64,000 nucleotides of DNA, from positions 101,574 through 165,573 of the forward strand of contig NZ_LDES01000042.1 in NCBI RefSeq assembly GCF_001015195.1, written 5' to 3'. A model generated the notes under the pieces. It ran no database searches. It was given only the letters and a program-made list of their open reading frames with translations, and was not told the origin of the DNA. Positions 51,076-58,754 of the stretch are shown one piece after another. Source of the stretch: Sphingomonas sp. Y57. Lineage in GTDB: Bacteria; Pseudomonadota; Alphaproteobacteria; Sphingomonadales; Sphingomonadaceae. Each line of letters begins with the position of its first letter. The first letter of the stretch is position 1. The translations under genes and the position numbers were made by a program.

Positions 51076-51747
51076 GTGAACCCGACGCCCACCCCCCCTT
51101 CCCCGTCTCCCGTGAAGCGCACGCCGCAACACAAGCCCTGGTACCGCTCGCGCGGATGGTGGCTGAAGCAGCTGCACAATTGGCACTGGATGAGTGCGGC
51201 CGTCTCGCTGATCGGGATGCTGCTGTTCGCGGCAACCGGGATCACCCTCAACCATGCAGCGACGATCGCTGCGTCACCCCGCGTGCAGAACCTGTCGGCG
51301 CAGCTTCCGGCACCGCTCGTCGCCCAGCTCACCAAGCCCGCGTCGGACAGCGCGCCGCTGCCCTCCGCCGTCGTTGCCGAACTTGATGCCACGCTCGAAC
51401 TCCACGCTGGCGGCAAACCCGGCGAGTGGTCCGACGACGAAGTCTACGTCGCCCTGCCCCGGCCCGGTGGCGATGCCTGGATCAGCATCGACCGCGCCAG
51501 CGGAGCGGTGACCGCCGAGATCACCGACCGCGGCTGGATCAGCTACCTCAACGATCTTCACAAAGGGCGCAACGCGGGCGGCACCTGGAGCTGGTTCATC
51601 GATATCTTCGCCGCGGCGTGCATCCTGTTCACGCTAACCGGCCTGTTCCTGCTTTACATGCATTCCAAGCCGCGCCCCCTGACCTGGCCGCTCGTCGGAC
51701 TGGGCCTGGTCGTGCCGCTGCTGATCATCGTCCTTTGCGTCCATTGA
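51076..51747 (+). CDS. PepSY-associated transmembrane protein
   Basis: 223 residues from a GTG at 51076. A basic N-terminus with RGWWLKQLHNWHW precedes transmembrane helix 1 (about 38-60); a periplasmic PepSY-like domain follows, then two helices (about 173-197 and 204-223) before the C-terminus. Conserved HNWHW and LHKGRN motifs carry histidines typical of PepSY-TM proteins thought to bind haem or metal in ferric-siderophore reduction. First gene of a four-gene operon behind a Fur-like box. Confidence 0.78.
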   Translation: MNPTPTPPSPSPVKRTPQHKPWYRSRGWWLKQLHNWHWMSAAVSLIGMLLFAATGITLNHAATIAASPRVQNLSAQLPAPLVAQLTKPASDSAPLPSAVVAELDATLELHAGGKPGEWSDDEVYVALPRPGGDAWISIDRASGAVTAEITDRGWISYLNDLHKGRNAGGTWSWFIDIFAAACILFTLTGLFLLYMHSKPRPLTWPLVGLGLVVPLLIIVLCVH

Positions 51748-51758
51748 GAGAGATCGCC

Positions 51759-52241
51759 ATGCGCACTACGCCCTTCCTGCTCATCGGTGGAATGATCGCG
51801 GCTCCCGCCTCGGCGGCCGGCACCATCAATGTCACCATCCCGCAGCTCAAGGTCGCCGAATACCATCGTCCCTATGTCGCGGTGTGGCTGGAGCCGGCCG
51901 GCGGCGGCGCGGCCCGGACACTCGCGGTGTGGTATGACATCAAGAAGGGCGGCAACGAGCCCGGCACCAAATGGCTGTCCGACCTGCGCGCCTGGTGGCG
52001 CAAGGGCGGCAAGAGCGCGAAAATGCCCGCCGACGGCATCAGCGGCGCCACCCGCGCGCCAGGCACTCACGCGATCCCGCTGCCCGCCGACCTGAAACCC
52101 GGCAACTATGTGCTGGCCGTCGAGGCCGCGCGCGAGACCGGCGGCCGTGAATATGTCACCCTGCCGATCAGCGTCCCGGCCAAACCCGCCAGGGCGGCCG
52201 GCAAGACCGAGCTCGGCACCATCACTCTCTCCGCTCGCTGA
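51759..52241 (+). CDS. DUF2271 periplasmic protein
   Basis: 160 residues. Short signal peptide (MRTTPFLLIGGMIAAPASAAG), then an all-beta domain with INVTIPQL, RPYVAVWLEP and WYDIKKGGNEPGTKWL, the DUF2271 pattern. GAGAGAGA precedes the ATG, 11 bases after the PepSY gene. The function is unknown; it regularly travels with PepSY-TM and ApbE genes, which suggests a role in periplasmic flavin or iron redox chemistry. Confidence 0.8.
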   Translation: MRTTPFLLIGGMIAAPASAAGTINVTIPQLKVAEYHRPYVAVWLEPAGGGAARTLAVWYDIKKGGNEPGTKWLSDLRAWWRKGGKSAKMPADGISGATRAPGTHAIPLPADLKPGNYVLAVEAARETGGREYVTLPISVPAKPARAAGKTELGTITLSAR

Positions 52242-52252
52242 AAGGACCGCCG

Positions 52253-53140
52253 ATGAAGCGCTTCCCCGCCCGCCTGCTTGCCGCAGTCGCGATCCTCGCC
52301 CTTCCCGCTGCCGCCTCGGCGCACCGCCAGTGGATGGTGCCCAACGCCACGGTCTTCTCAGGCACCAACAGCTGGGTGACGGTCGACGCCGCCGCCTCGA
52401 ACGACCTGTTCTTCGCGGATCATCAGCCGATGCGGCTCGACGGCGTGAAGGTCTGGGCGCCCGACGGCAGCGAAGGCGCCATCGCCAACGGCTCGACCGG
52501 CCGCTACCGCTCGACCTTCGACGTCAAGCTGGACAAGCCGGGCACCTGGAAGATCGGCACCTTCACCTCGTCGGTCATGGGCAGCTTCAAGGTCAATGGC
52601 GAGGAACGCCGGGTCGGCGGCCGTCCGGGCGGCGCTCCCGCAGGCGCCGGCATGGGTCCGGGCGGCCCCGGCGGTCCGGAAGCCGCCGCGCGCCGCGCGC
52701 CACCGGTGTCGATAGACGACATCCCGGCCGATGCCACCGACGTCAAGCTGACCGAAGTCATCGGCCGGAATGAACTCTATATCACTGCCGACGCTCCCAG
52801 CACCGCGGTGTTCACGCCGACCGGCAAGGGCATCGAATTCCAGCCGGTGACTCATCCCGACGAGCTGGTCGCTGGCGAACCCGCCAGCTTCCGTTTCCTC
52901 GTCGACGGCAAGCCCGCCAACGGCCTGAAAGTGACTGTGGTCCCCGGCGGCAAGCGCTATCGCAACGACGACGGCGCGCGCGAGTTCACGACCGGCGCCG
53001 ACGGCGTGGCGAAGATCGATTGGCCGACCCCCGGCATGTACTGGATCAACGCCTCGCTGACCGACGACAAGCCGTCGACGCCGCGCGCGACCCAGCGCCG
53101 GATGAGCTATGTGACCACCGTCGAGGTGCTGCTTCCCTGA
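52253..53140 (+). CDS. DUF4198 periplasmic protein
   Basis: 295 residues. Signal peptide ends at AAASA before HRQWMVPN, giving a mature protein that begins with histidine. Such an exposed N-terminal His can bind metal, as in copper-binding and NikK-like proteins. Beta-rich domain with a central Gly/Ala/Pro-rich low-complexity insertion (about 125-150) and a C-terminal Ig-like part (ADGVAKIDWPTPGMYWI). The family is linked to metal uptake; the metal is not known here. The stop overlaps the probable apbE start. Confidence 0.8.
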   Translation: MKRFPARLLAAVAILALPAAASAHRQWMVPNATVFSGTNSWVTVDAAASNDLFFADHQPMRLDGVKVWAPDGSEGAIANGSTGRYRSTFDVKLDKPGTWKIGTFTSSVMGSFKVNGEERRVGGRPGGAPAGAGMGPGGPGGPEAAARRAPPVSIDDIPADATDVKLTEVIGRNELYITADAPSTAVFTPTGKGIEFQPVTHPDELVAGEPASFRFLVDGKPANGLKVTVVPGGKRYRNDDGAREFTTGADGVAKIDWPTPGMYWINASLTDDKPSTPRATQRRMSYVTTVEVLLP

Positions 53141-54099
53141 GCACCGTTCGTATCGCCCTGCCGCGCGTCATCGCGATCGCGGCCTTCGCCGATCGCGATC
53201 CGGCGCGACCGCTGGTCGATCTCGGCGGCGAGACGATGGGAACGAGCTGGTCGGTGCGGTTCGCCTCGCCGGCCGGCTGCGATCTCGCGCAGGTCGAGGC
53301 GGCGATCCTAGCCCGGCTCGACACGATCATCACCGAGATGAGCCACTGGCGCGCGGATTCGCTGATCTCCGCCTATAATCGCGCCGAAGCCGGCTCCTGG
53401 CAGATGCTGCCCGACGACTTCGCAGCGGTGGTCGCCGCAGCGCTCGACGTCGCGGCGCGCAGCGGCGGGGCCTTCGATCCGGCAATCGGCCGCCTCGTCG
53501 ACCTCGCCGGCTTCGGCCCCGATCCCACCATGCGCAGCGACGACGGGACATCACTGGAACGCGCCCGTACCGAGGCAGGATGGCGACATCTGCAGTTCCG
53601 CGAGAACCGGCTCCTCCAGCCCGGCGGCCTCGCCCTCGACCTGTCGGGAATAGCCAAGGGCTATGCCGTCGACGCGGTCGCCGACACGCTTGGCGCGCTC
53701 GGCATCGTCCACGCGCTGGTCGAAATCGGCGGCGAGCTTGTCGGTCGCGGCGTCCGCCCCGACGGGGATCCCTGGTGGGTCGACCTCGAAAGCCCGCCCG
53801 GCGTCGCTCTGCCTCCGCTGCGCATCGCACTGCACGACATCGCGGTCGCCACGTCGGGTGACTATCGGCGGGGCGCGCACAGTATCGATCCGCGCACCGG
53901 CCGCTCCGTCGCCAACGGCGTCCGCTCCGTCAGCGTGGTCCACGAGAGCGCGATGCTCGCCGACGCCTGGGCGACCGCCTTGACGGTGGCGGGCCCCGAA
54001 GCCGGCCTCACGCTGGCCCGGCGCGAGGGCATCGCCGCGCGGATCGTCGACGACCGCGAATGGCTCAGCCCTGCGCTCGTGGAAATGCTGGAATATTGA
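53137..54099 (+). CDS. apbE: FAD:protein FMN transferase (ApbE family), probable CTG start
   Basis: 320 residues if it begins at the CTG at 53137, which overlaps the DUF4198 stop (CTGA) and has GAGG ten bases upstream. The frame also has a TTG at 53020, deep inside the previous gene, and an ATG at 53236, which would cut just into the conserved GGETMGTSWSV motif. Other hallmarks are SGIAKGYAVD, GGELVGRG, TSGDY and SIDPRTGRSVANGVRSVSV. ApbE attaches FMN to target proteins. No signal peptide is seen, so the substrate may be cytoplasmic or exported separately. Confidence 0.85.
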   Translation: MSTVRIALPRVIAIAAFADRDPARPLVDLGGETMGTSWSVRFASPAGCDLAQVEAAILARLDTIITEMSHWRADSLISAYNRAEAGSWQMLPDDFAAVVAAALDVAARSGGAFDPAIGRLVDLAGFGPDPTMRSDDGTSLERARTEAGWRHLQFRENRLLQPGGLALDLSGIAKGYAVDAVADTLGALGIVHALVEIGGELVGRGVRPDGDPWWVDLESPPGVALPPLRIALHDIAVATSGDYRRGAHSIDPRTGRSVANGVRSVSVVHESAMLADAWATALTVAGPEAGLTLARREGIAARIVDDREWLSPALVEMLEY

Positions 54100-54168
54100 T
54101 CCCGGCCCCTTGCCCGCCGCGCCCTTCGGGGCCATAGGGCGCTTGAATCTCCCAACGAAGAGGCCGCG

Positions 54169-54399
54169 ATGAAGACCCGCGTCTATGTCACCCTGAAGGG
54201 CGGCGTGCTCGATCCCCAGGGCAAGGCGATCCACCATGCGCTCGGCTCGCTAGGTTTCTCGGGTGTCAACGACGTCCGGGCCGGCAAGCTGATAGAGCTC
54301 GACCATGACGACGGCGTCACCGATGCCGAGATCGAGGCGATGTGCAAGAAGCTGCTGGCCAACACGGTCATCGAGAATTTCCGGATCGAACGGGCCTGA
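54169..54399 (+). CDS. purS: Phosphoribosylformylglycinamidine synthase subunit PurS
   Basis: 76 residues starting [20 protein letters not shown], a canonical PurS. Small subunit of the three-part FGAM synthase; it bridges PurQ and PurL. It is followed 13 bases later by purQ; purL is not in the window. Confidence 0.96.
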   Translation: MKTRVYVTLKGGVLDPQGKAIHHALGSLGFSGVNDVRAGKLIELDHDDGVTDAEIEAMCKKLLANTVIENFRIERA

Positions 54400-54412
54400 T
54401 CGGAGGCATATC

Positions 54413-55078
54413 ATGAAGAGCGCGGTCATCGTCTTCCCCGGCTCCAATTGCGATCGGGACCTTGCCGTCGCGATCCGCGACGTCACGGGCAAGGCGCCGG
54501 ACATGCTCTGGCACCAGGAAACGGCGCTGCCCGACGGCATCGGCCTGATCGCCGTACCCGGCGGCTTCTCCTATGGCGACTATCTGCGCTCGGGCGCGAT
54601 GGCGGCGCGGTCGCCGATCATGCGCGCGATCGTCGAGGCCGCGCGCCGCGGCGTGCCGGTGCTCGGCATCTGCAACGGCTTCCAGATCCTCACCGAGGCA
54701 GGGCTGCTGCCGGGCGCTCTGATGCGCAACGAGGGGCTGGACTTCGTCTGCCGCGAGGTCGCCCTGACCGTCGAGAACAGCCAGTCGACCTTCACCGCAC
54801 GCTACGACAAGGGCGAGAAGGTCCATTTCCCGGTCGCGCATCACGACGGCAACTTCACCGCGGACCGCGAGACGCTCAACCGGATCGAGGGTGAGGGCCG
54901 GGTCGCCTTCCGCTATGCCGAGGCGGTCAACGGATCGGCGCGCGGCATTGCGGGTATCCTCAACGACGCCGGCAACGTGCTGGGCATGATGCCGCACCCT
55001 GAACGGGTGATCGAGGCCGCGCACGGCAATGACGACGGCCGCCGCCTGTTCGAGGGCCTGCTGGAAACCGTCGCATGA
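54413..55078 (+). CDS. purQ: Phosphoribosylformylglycinamidine synthase subunit PurQ
   Basis: 221 residues. Class I glutamine amidotransferase: nucleophile in [10 protein letters not shown], His/Glu in MPHPERV, and the [13 protein letters not shown] block. Delivers ammonia for FGAM synthesis. GGAGG is seven bases before the ATG. The stop overlaps the start of the GFA gene (ATGA). Confidence 0.97.
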   Translation: MKSAVIVFPGSNCDRDLAVAIRDVTGKAPDMLWHQETALPDGIGLIAVPGGFSYGDYLRSGAMAARSPIMRAIVEAARRGVPVLGICNGFQILTEAGLLPGALMRNEGLDFVCREVALTVENSQSTFTARYDKGEKVHFPVAHHDGNFTADRETLNRIEGEGRVAFRYAEAVNGSARGIAGILNDAGNVLGMMPHPERVIEAAHGNDDGRRLFEGLLETVA

Positions 55079-55494
55079 CGCCCCCGCACGGCGCCGGTTG
55101 TCTCTGCGGCGCGGTGCGGTTCACCATCGACGCCGAACCCATGGCGGCGCGCACCTGCTGGTGTCGCCTATGCCAATATCTTGGCGGCGGTACCGCGACG
55201 GCGAATGTCTGCTTCCCGGCCGACAAGGTCCGCTGGACCGGCGAGATCCGCTATCATGAAAGCGTCGCCGACAGCGGCACGGCGATGCGGCGCGGCTTCT
55301 GCCCGACCTGCGGTACCCCGCTGACCAGCGAGGCCCTGAGTCGTCCACACCTCATCTTCCTGCGCATCGGCACGCTCGACGATCCCGACCTGATGGGGCC
55401 GCAGCTGACGATCTGGACGTCGCATGCACCCGACTGGGCCTGCATCTCAACCGAGATACCGAGCCTCGAAAGCCAGCCCCCGCCCATCGCCTGA
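55075..55494 (+). CDS. GFA-family (CENP-V/formaldehyde-activating-like) zinc protein
   Basis: 139 residues. The zinc ligands are in [16 protein letters not shown] and [10 protein letters not shown], the layout of the GFA family named for glutathione-dependent formaldehyde-activating enzyme. Most members have no confirmed reaction. Translationally coupled to purQ upstream and to ynfA downstream (TGATG). Confidence 0.87.
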   Translation: MTPPHGAGCLCGAVRFTIDAEPMAARTCWCRLCQYLGGGTATANVCFPADKVRWTGEIRYHESVADSGTAMRRGFCPTCGTPLTSEALSRPHLIFLRIGTLDDPDLMGPQLTIWTSHAPDWACISTEIPSLESQPPPIA

Positions 55495-55826
55495 TGCCGG
55501 GAGCGGGGCTTTTCGTCTTCGTAGCGGCGGCGCTGTGCGAGATCGGCGGCTGCTTCGCCTTCTGGGCCTGGCTGCGGCTTGGCAAGTCGCCGCTCTGGGC
55601 GGCCGGCGGTGTCGGTCTGCTGATCCTGTTCGCCTGGCTGCTCACCCGGGTCGAGAGCGCCGCCGCCGGGCGCACCTTTGCGGCCTATGGCGGCGTCTAT
55701 ATCTGCGCCTCGCTTGGCTGGATGTGGGCGATCGAGGGGAGCCGGCCCGACCGCTGGGACCTGATCGGCGCACTTTTCTGTATCGTGGGGAGCGCCGTCA
55801 TATTGCTGGGGCCGCGAACCGCCTGA
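55494..55826 (+). CDS. YnfA/UPF0060-family membrane protein
   Basis: 110 residues with four hydrophobic helices, close to the size and pattern of the small-multidrug-resistance fold ([15 protein letters not shown] at helix 1, [16 protein letters not shown] at helix 3). It may act as a small efflux or flippase protein; the substrate is unknown. Last gene of the purS-purQ-GFA-YnfA run, and convergent with the YhhQ-type gene 24 bases on. Confidence 0.88.
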   Translation: MPGAGLFVFVAAALCEIGGCFAFWAWLRLGKSPLWAAGGVGLLILFAWLLTRVESAAAGRTFAAYGGVYICASLGWMWAIEGSRPDRWDLIGALFCIVGSAVILLGPRTA

Positions 55827-55850
55827 TCCCCGGCCTGCCCGCCGTGCTTC

Positions 55851-56597
55851 CTAGACCCGCGTTCTGAACGGGGTGAAATCGGTGCGCTCGTCGAAAACGT
55901 CTACGCCTTCGCGCTTCTTCAGGAAGTTGACCACGACATAGGTGGCCGGGGTGAGGATAACCTCCCAGCTCACCTTCAGCACCCATTGCGTGACGAGCAC
56001 CGTCAAGACCAGGCTGGTCGTCCATCCTTCCGCGCCAAGGAAGGCCAGCGGATAGAAGATCAGGCTGTCCACACCCTGTCCCGCTACCGTCGATCCGATC
56101 GTGCGGGTCCAGAGATGCTTGCCGCCCGTCCACAGCTTCATCTTGGCGAGGACGTAGCTGTTGACGAACTCGCCTGCCCAGAAAGCCGTGATCGAGGCAA
56201 TGACGATGCGCGGCACCTGCCCGAACACCTGCTCATAGGCCTGTTGGCCGGTCCACTCCTTGTCGGGTGGCAGCGCCACGACGACCAGGCTCATGACGAC
56301 CATGAACAGCAGTGCCGCCGTCCCCGCCCAGATGCAGCGGCGCGCGCGGCCATAGCCGTACACTTCGGTCATGATGTCGCCGATCACATAACCCACCGGG
56401 AAGAACAATATGCCGGCCCCGAACGGCCACGGCCCAACGCCCGGAATGTCAATCACCGCGACCTTGCCCGCACCGAGCACGTTCGACAGCAGCAGGATCG
56501 TGACGAAGGCCGCCATCACGAAATCGAAATAGCGGAAGTGCCGGCCCCGGATGGCTTCGGCGTCGGAGGCGACGGGCGCGGCGCTGCTATCGTTCAT
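55851..56597 (-). CDS. yhhQ: Queuosine precursor transporter, YhhQ/VUT family
   Basis: 248 residues, about six transmembrane segments. The VUT signature is visible: SNVLGAGKV, FFPVGYVIGDIMTEVYGYGRARR, WAGEFVNSYVLAKMK and GQGVDSLIFYPLAFLG. Imports preQ0/preQ1 for tRNA modification. Only 59 bases separate its ATG from the tRNA-Arg gene, so its native promoter must overlap that region. The reading frame of the upstream serine recombinase ends in an ATGA overlap with this start codon, so expression may now depend partly on the mobile element. Confidence 0.92.
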   Translation of the reverse strand: MNDSSAAPVASDAEAIRGRHFRYFDFVMAAFVTILLLSNVLGAGKVAVIDIPGVGPWPFGAGILFFPVGYVIGDIMTEVYGYGRARRCIWAGTAALLFMVVMSLVVVALPPDKEWTGQQAYEQVFGQVPRIVIASITAFWAGEFVNSYVLAKMKLWTGGKHLWTRTIGSTVAGQGVDSLIFYPLAFLGAEGWTTSLVLTVLVTQWVLKVSWEVILTPATYVVVNFLKKREGVDVFDERTDFTPFRTRV

Positions 56598-58246
56598 AAG
56601 GCCACACTAACGGCGTTCCATCCGAGCGCAATCCACGCTATCTGCCGGCCCGACGCGCGCCCGTAGCTCAGTTGGATAGAGCACGAGCCTTCTAAGCTTG
56701 GGGTCGCAGGTTCGAATCCTGCCGGGCGCACCACCTTTCCTTCTGGACCTGAAAAGCCCTCTAAGGCTTTGAATGGAAAGGAAATTTGAGGTGTTCGAAA
56801 ACCCTTTTCCCAGTCATACTGGATAGGGTCACTTAAAGTGAGGTTTAGGACAGTCCTCCTCTCTTGCAGGTTGCCATTTTCCCATAGATTCCAAGGGCTT
56901 GCCAGAAACGTCAAGGCGGTTCGAAAAGTCTGGTCGTAGTCCTTTGAAACGGTGCCGCAGTTAGCCATCTTTTCTGCCAACACGGCTTTCTCGTGCTCAA
57001 GCTCTTCGACCTTGCGGGCATAGGCACCCACCACGGTGGCGCTATCCTGCTGCACCATCATATCCAGAAACTGGTCGATCTTCTTTTCGACCGCCTTCGT
57101 CTGGCGCTGCAAGAGCGCCTTGCTCTCCTGCGCTGACGATTCGAGATCGCTCCAGATGTCCCGCAGCATCATATCGGCAAGCTGGACCGTTTCCTGCGCT
57201 GGCGTGAGTTCGCGAAGGAAATCGGCGAAGGCGTCTTCTATCTTGTCTCGGGCAACGGATTTGCCATTTCGTGCACACCCTTTTTGGCGGCACAGGTAGT
57301 ACGGATAGGAAGCCTTCCGCCCCTTTGACCAGTTGGCGGTCATCGGGTGACCGCATTCGCCGCAGCACACATGCCCCCGCAGCGGGAAATCATCATGCAG
57401 ATCGGCACGATTCTTTGCTCGTGCGCCGCCGTTCAGCTTATCCTGAATGCGCTCGAAGGTTTCGAGGCTGATAAGGCCATCGTGATTGGCTTTGCGGAAG
57501 CCGATGTCCCATTCCGGATATTCCATGTAACCGGCATAGGCGGGCTCTGTCAGAATCACGCGGACACGATCCAGCGGGACATGGCGGCGGCCTGTCTCAC
57601 AAAATCTCGGGTGATTGAGTATGAAGCGTCGAACATCGGATTGGCACGTAAATCGGCCAGACGCATAACCTTCAAGCGCTTCCTGCACGATACTGGCCAT
57701 TGGCTGATCGAGAATGAGCACCTTGGACTTGCCTACGGTCCGCAGATGTCTGTAGCCCCAGGGCGCACGGAATACCCAGTACCCATTGCGCGCCCGCGAC
57801 TTCATGCGATTGAGGGTCTGCTCTTTGTTCTTCTGCTGCTGGTGCTGCGAAACACTGGCGAGCAGGTTTTCGACCAACCGTGCATCCGAGCTTTCGCCAA
57901 ACTCAATCGACGGCGAGGCCAGCAAGCCACCGGCACCTGCAATTTCCGCTCGCAGCTTCAAATGGGCTTCAAGCCCGCGCGCCAGACGGCTGATATCGTC
58001 AATAATGACGACAAGCTGGTCTTTCCGGTTCTTGCGGAGAAACGACAGCATGGCTTTCATGCCGGGCCGTTCGATCAGGCTTCCGGACATATCGTCCTTG
58101 AAGACCTGCTCGACTTTGAGGTTGTGGTACTTCGCATAGTCGCGGCATCGCGTCTCTTGCGAATTCAAACCATCTCCATGAGAGGTTTGCTTTGTAGAGC
58201 TAACGCGGCAGTAAATAACTGCCTTTTTTCCTTCAGGTTTTTTCAT
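56594..58246 (-). CDS. Large serine recombinase (integrase) whose 3' end runs through tRNA-Arg
   Basis: 550 residues. The N-terminal resolvase domain begins AVIYCRVSSTKQ with catalytic Ser16 after Arg14; ISRLARG and the long helix follow. A recombinase domain spans about 165-280, a zinc ribbon has CCGECGHPM and YLCRQKGC, and a coiled coil lies around 375-440. The last ~46 codons are read antisense across the tRNA gene (giving PAGFEPATPSLEG) and 63 bases of chromosome, ending at a TGA that overlaps the yhhQ ATG. The gene's natural C-terminus in the excised element must therefore differ. ATGA-coupled to the small ORF upstream. Confidence 0.92.
   Translation of the reverse strand: MKKPEGKKAVIYCRVSSTKQTSHGDGLNSQETRCRDYAKYHNLKVEQVFKDDMSGSLIERPGMKAMLSFLRKNRKDQLVVIIDDISRLARGLEAHLKLRAEIAGAGGLLASPSIEFGESSDARLVENLLASVSQHQQQKNKEQTLNRMKSRARNGYWVFRAPWGYRHLRTVGKSKVLILDQPMASIVQEALEGYASGRFTCQSDVRRFILNHPRFCETGRRHVPLDRVRVILTEPAYAGYMEYPEWDIGFRKANHDGLISLETFERIQDKLNGGARAKNRADLHDDFPLRGHVCCGECGHPMTANWSKGRKASYPYYLCRQKGCARNGKSVARDKIEDAFADFLRELTPAQETVQLADMMLRDIWSDLESSAQESKALLQRQTKAVEKKIDQFLDMMVQQDSATVVGAYARKVEELEHEKAVLAEKMANCGTVSKDYDQTFRTALTFLASPWNLWENGNLQERRTVLNLTLSDPIQYDWEKGFRTPQISFPFKALEGFSGPEGKVVRPAGFEPATPSLEGSCSIQLSYGRASGRQIAWIALGWNAVSVAL
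56657..56733 (+). tRNA. tRNA-Arg (anticodon TCT), integration site of a mobile element
   Basis: Full cloverleaf: acceptor GCGCCCG pairs with CGGGCGC, D-arm GCTCAGTTGGATAGAGC, anticodon stem CGAGC/GCTTG with loop CTTCTAA (anticodon TCT), T-arm with GGTTCGAATCC, discriminator A and an encoded CCA. The base composition changes right after the CCA, and a serine recombinase gene lies there in antisense orientation, so this is the probable attachment site. Confidence 0.97.
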
Positions 58247-58542
58247 GTATTCATGCCCCTGGGGCTAGGTTCGTTATTCACTCCCTCTAAATCGAGGTCA
58301 ACACCATCATTTTCTTTGGAATTCTGCATTGTAGCATCGTGCTCAATGCCGCGAAAGTGGGAATTGGCGCGTGCTGACAGGGCTTGGCTGACGGGATCAA
58401 TGCCCCATGATGCCTCAGCGAAGGTGCAAAGAATGGAGTGCAGCGCGCGGATTTTTTCGTCTGCTTCGTCACCAGATATGCCGAGACCGGCGACACACGC
58501 CCGGTATCGGTCCATTCTGTCTGCTGAGATCGTCCTTAACAT
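58243..58542 (-). CDS. Small hypothetical protein coupled to the recombinase
   Basis: 99 residues from the ATG at 58542, chosen for GAGGG five bases upstream; a TTG at 58608 would add 22 residues. Helical N-terminal half (RMDRYRACVAGLGISGDEADEKIRALHSIL), polar acidic tail. No family recognised. Its stop overlaps the recombinase start (ATGA), so it is made together with it and may be an accessory or directionality factor; that is inference only. Confidence 0.6.
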   Translation of the reverse strand: MLRTISADRMDRYRACVAGLGISGDEADEKIRALHSILCTFAEASWGIDPVSQALSARANSHFRGIEHDATMQNSKENDGVDLDLEGVNNEPSPRGMNT

Positions 58543-58699
58543 CAATCCCTCTACCGCCAATGCGGCTTGCCCTTTGCGGGCACGGGGATTCAAATACGCT
58601 GCATCCAATTCCTATCAGGGAGAAACATTCGCGTTTACATGCCTCTACCCGCGCCCATGTCTCAATGACGCCTTGCGTCTTCTATGAGTACATAATTTT

Positions 58700-58729
58700 A
58701 TTATACGATAATTGCTTGATTGTTTGCAA
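58700..58729 (-). promoter_or_regulatory. Strong sigma-70 promoter for the recombinase transcript
   Basis: On the minus strand TTGCAA (58729-58724) and a perfect TATAAT (58705-58700) are 18 bases apart in an AT-rich stretch. It would drive the small ORF and the recombinase, and transcription would continue antisense through tRNA-Arg. A 10-bp palindrome TGCACGTGCA lies just upstream at 58734-58743, a possible operator. Confidence 0.6.
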
Positions 58730-58754
58730 ATATTGCACGTGCACAATGGGTCTA

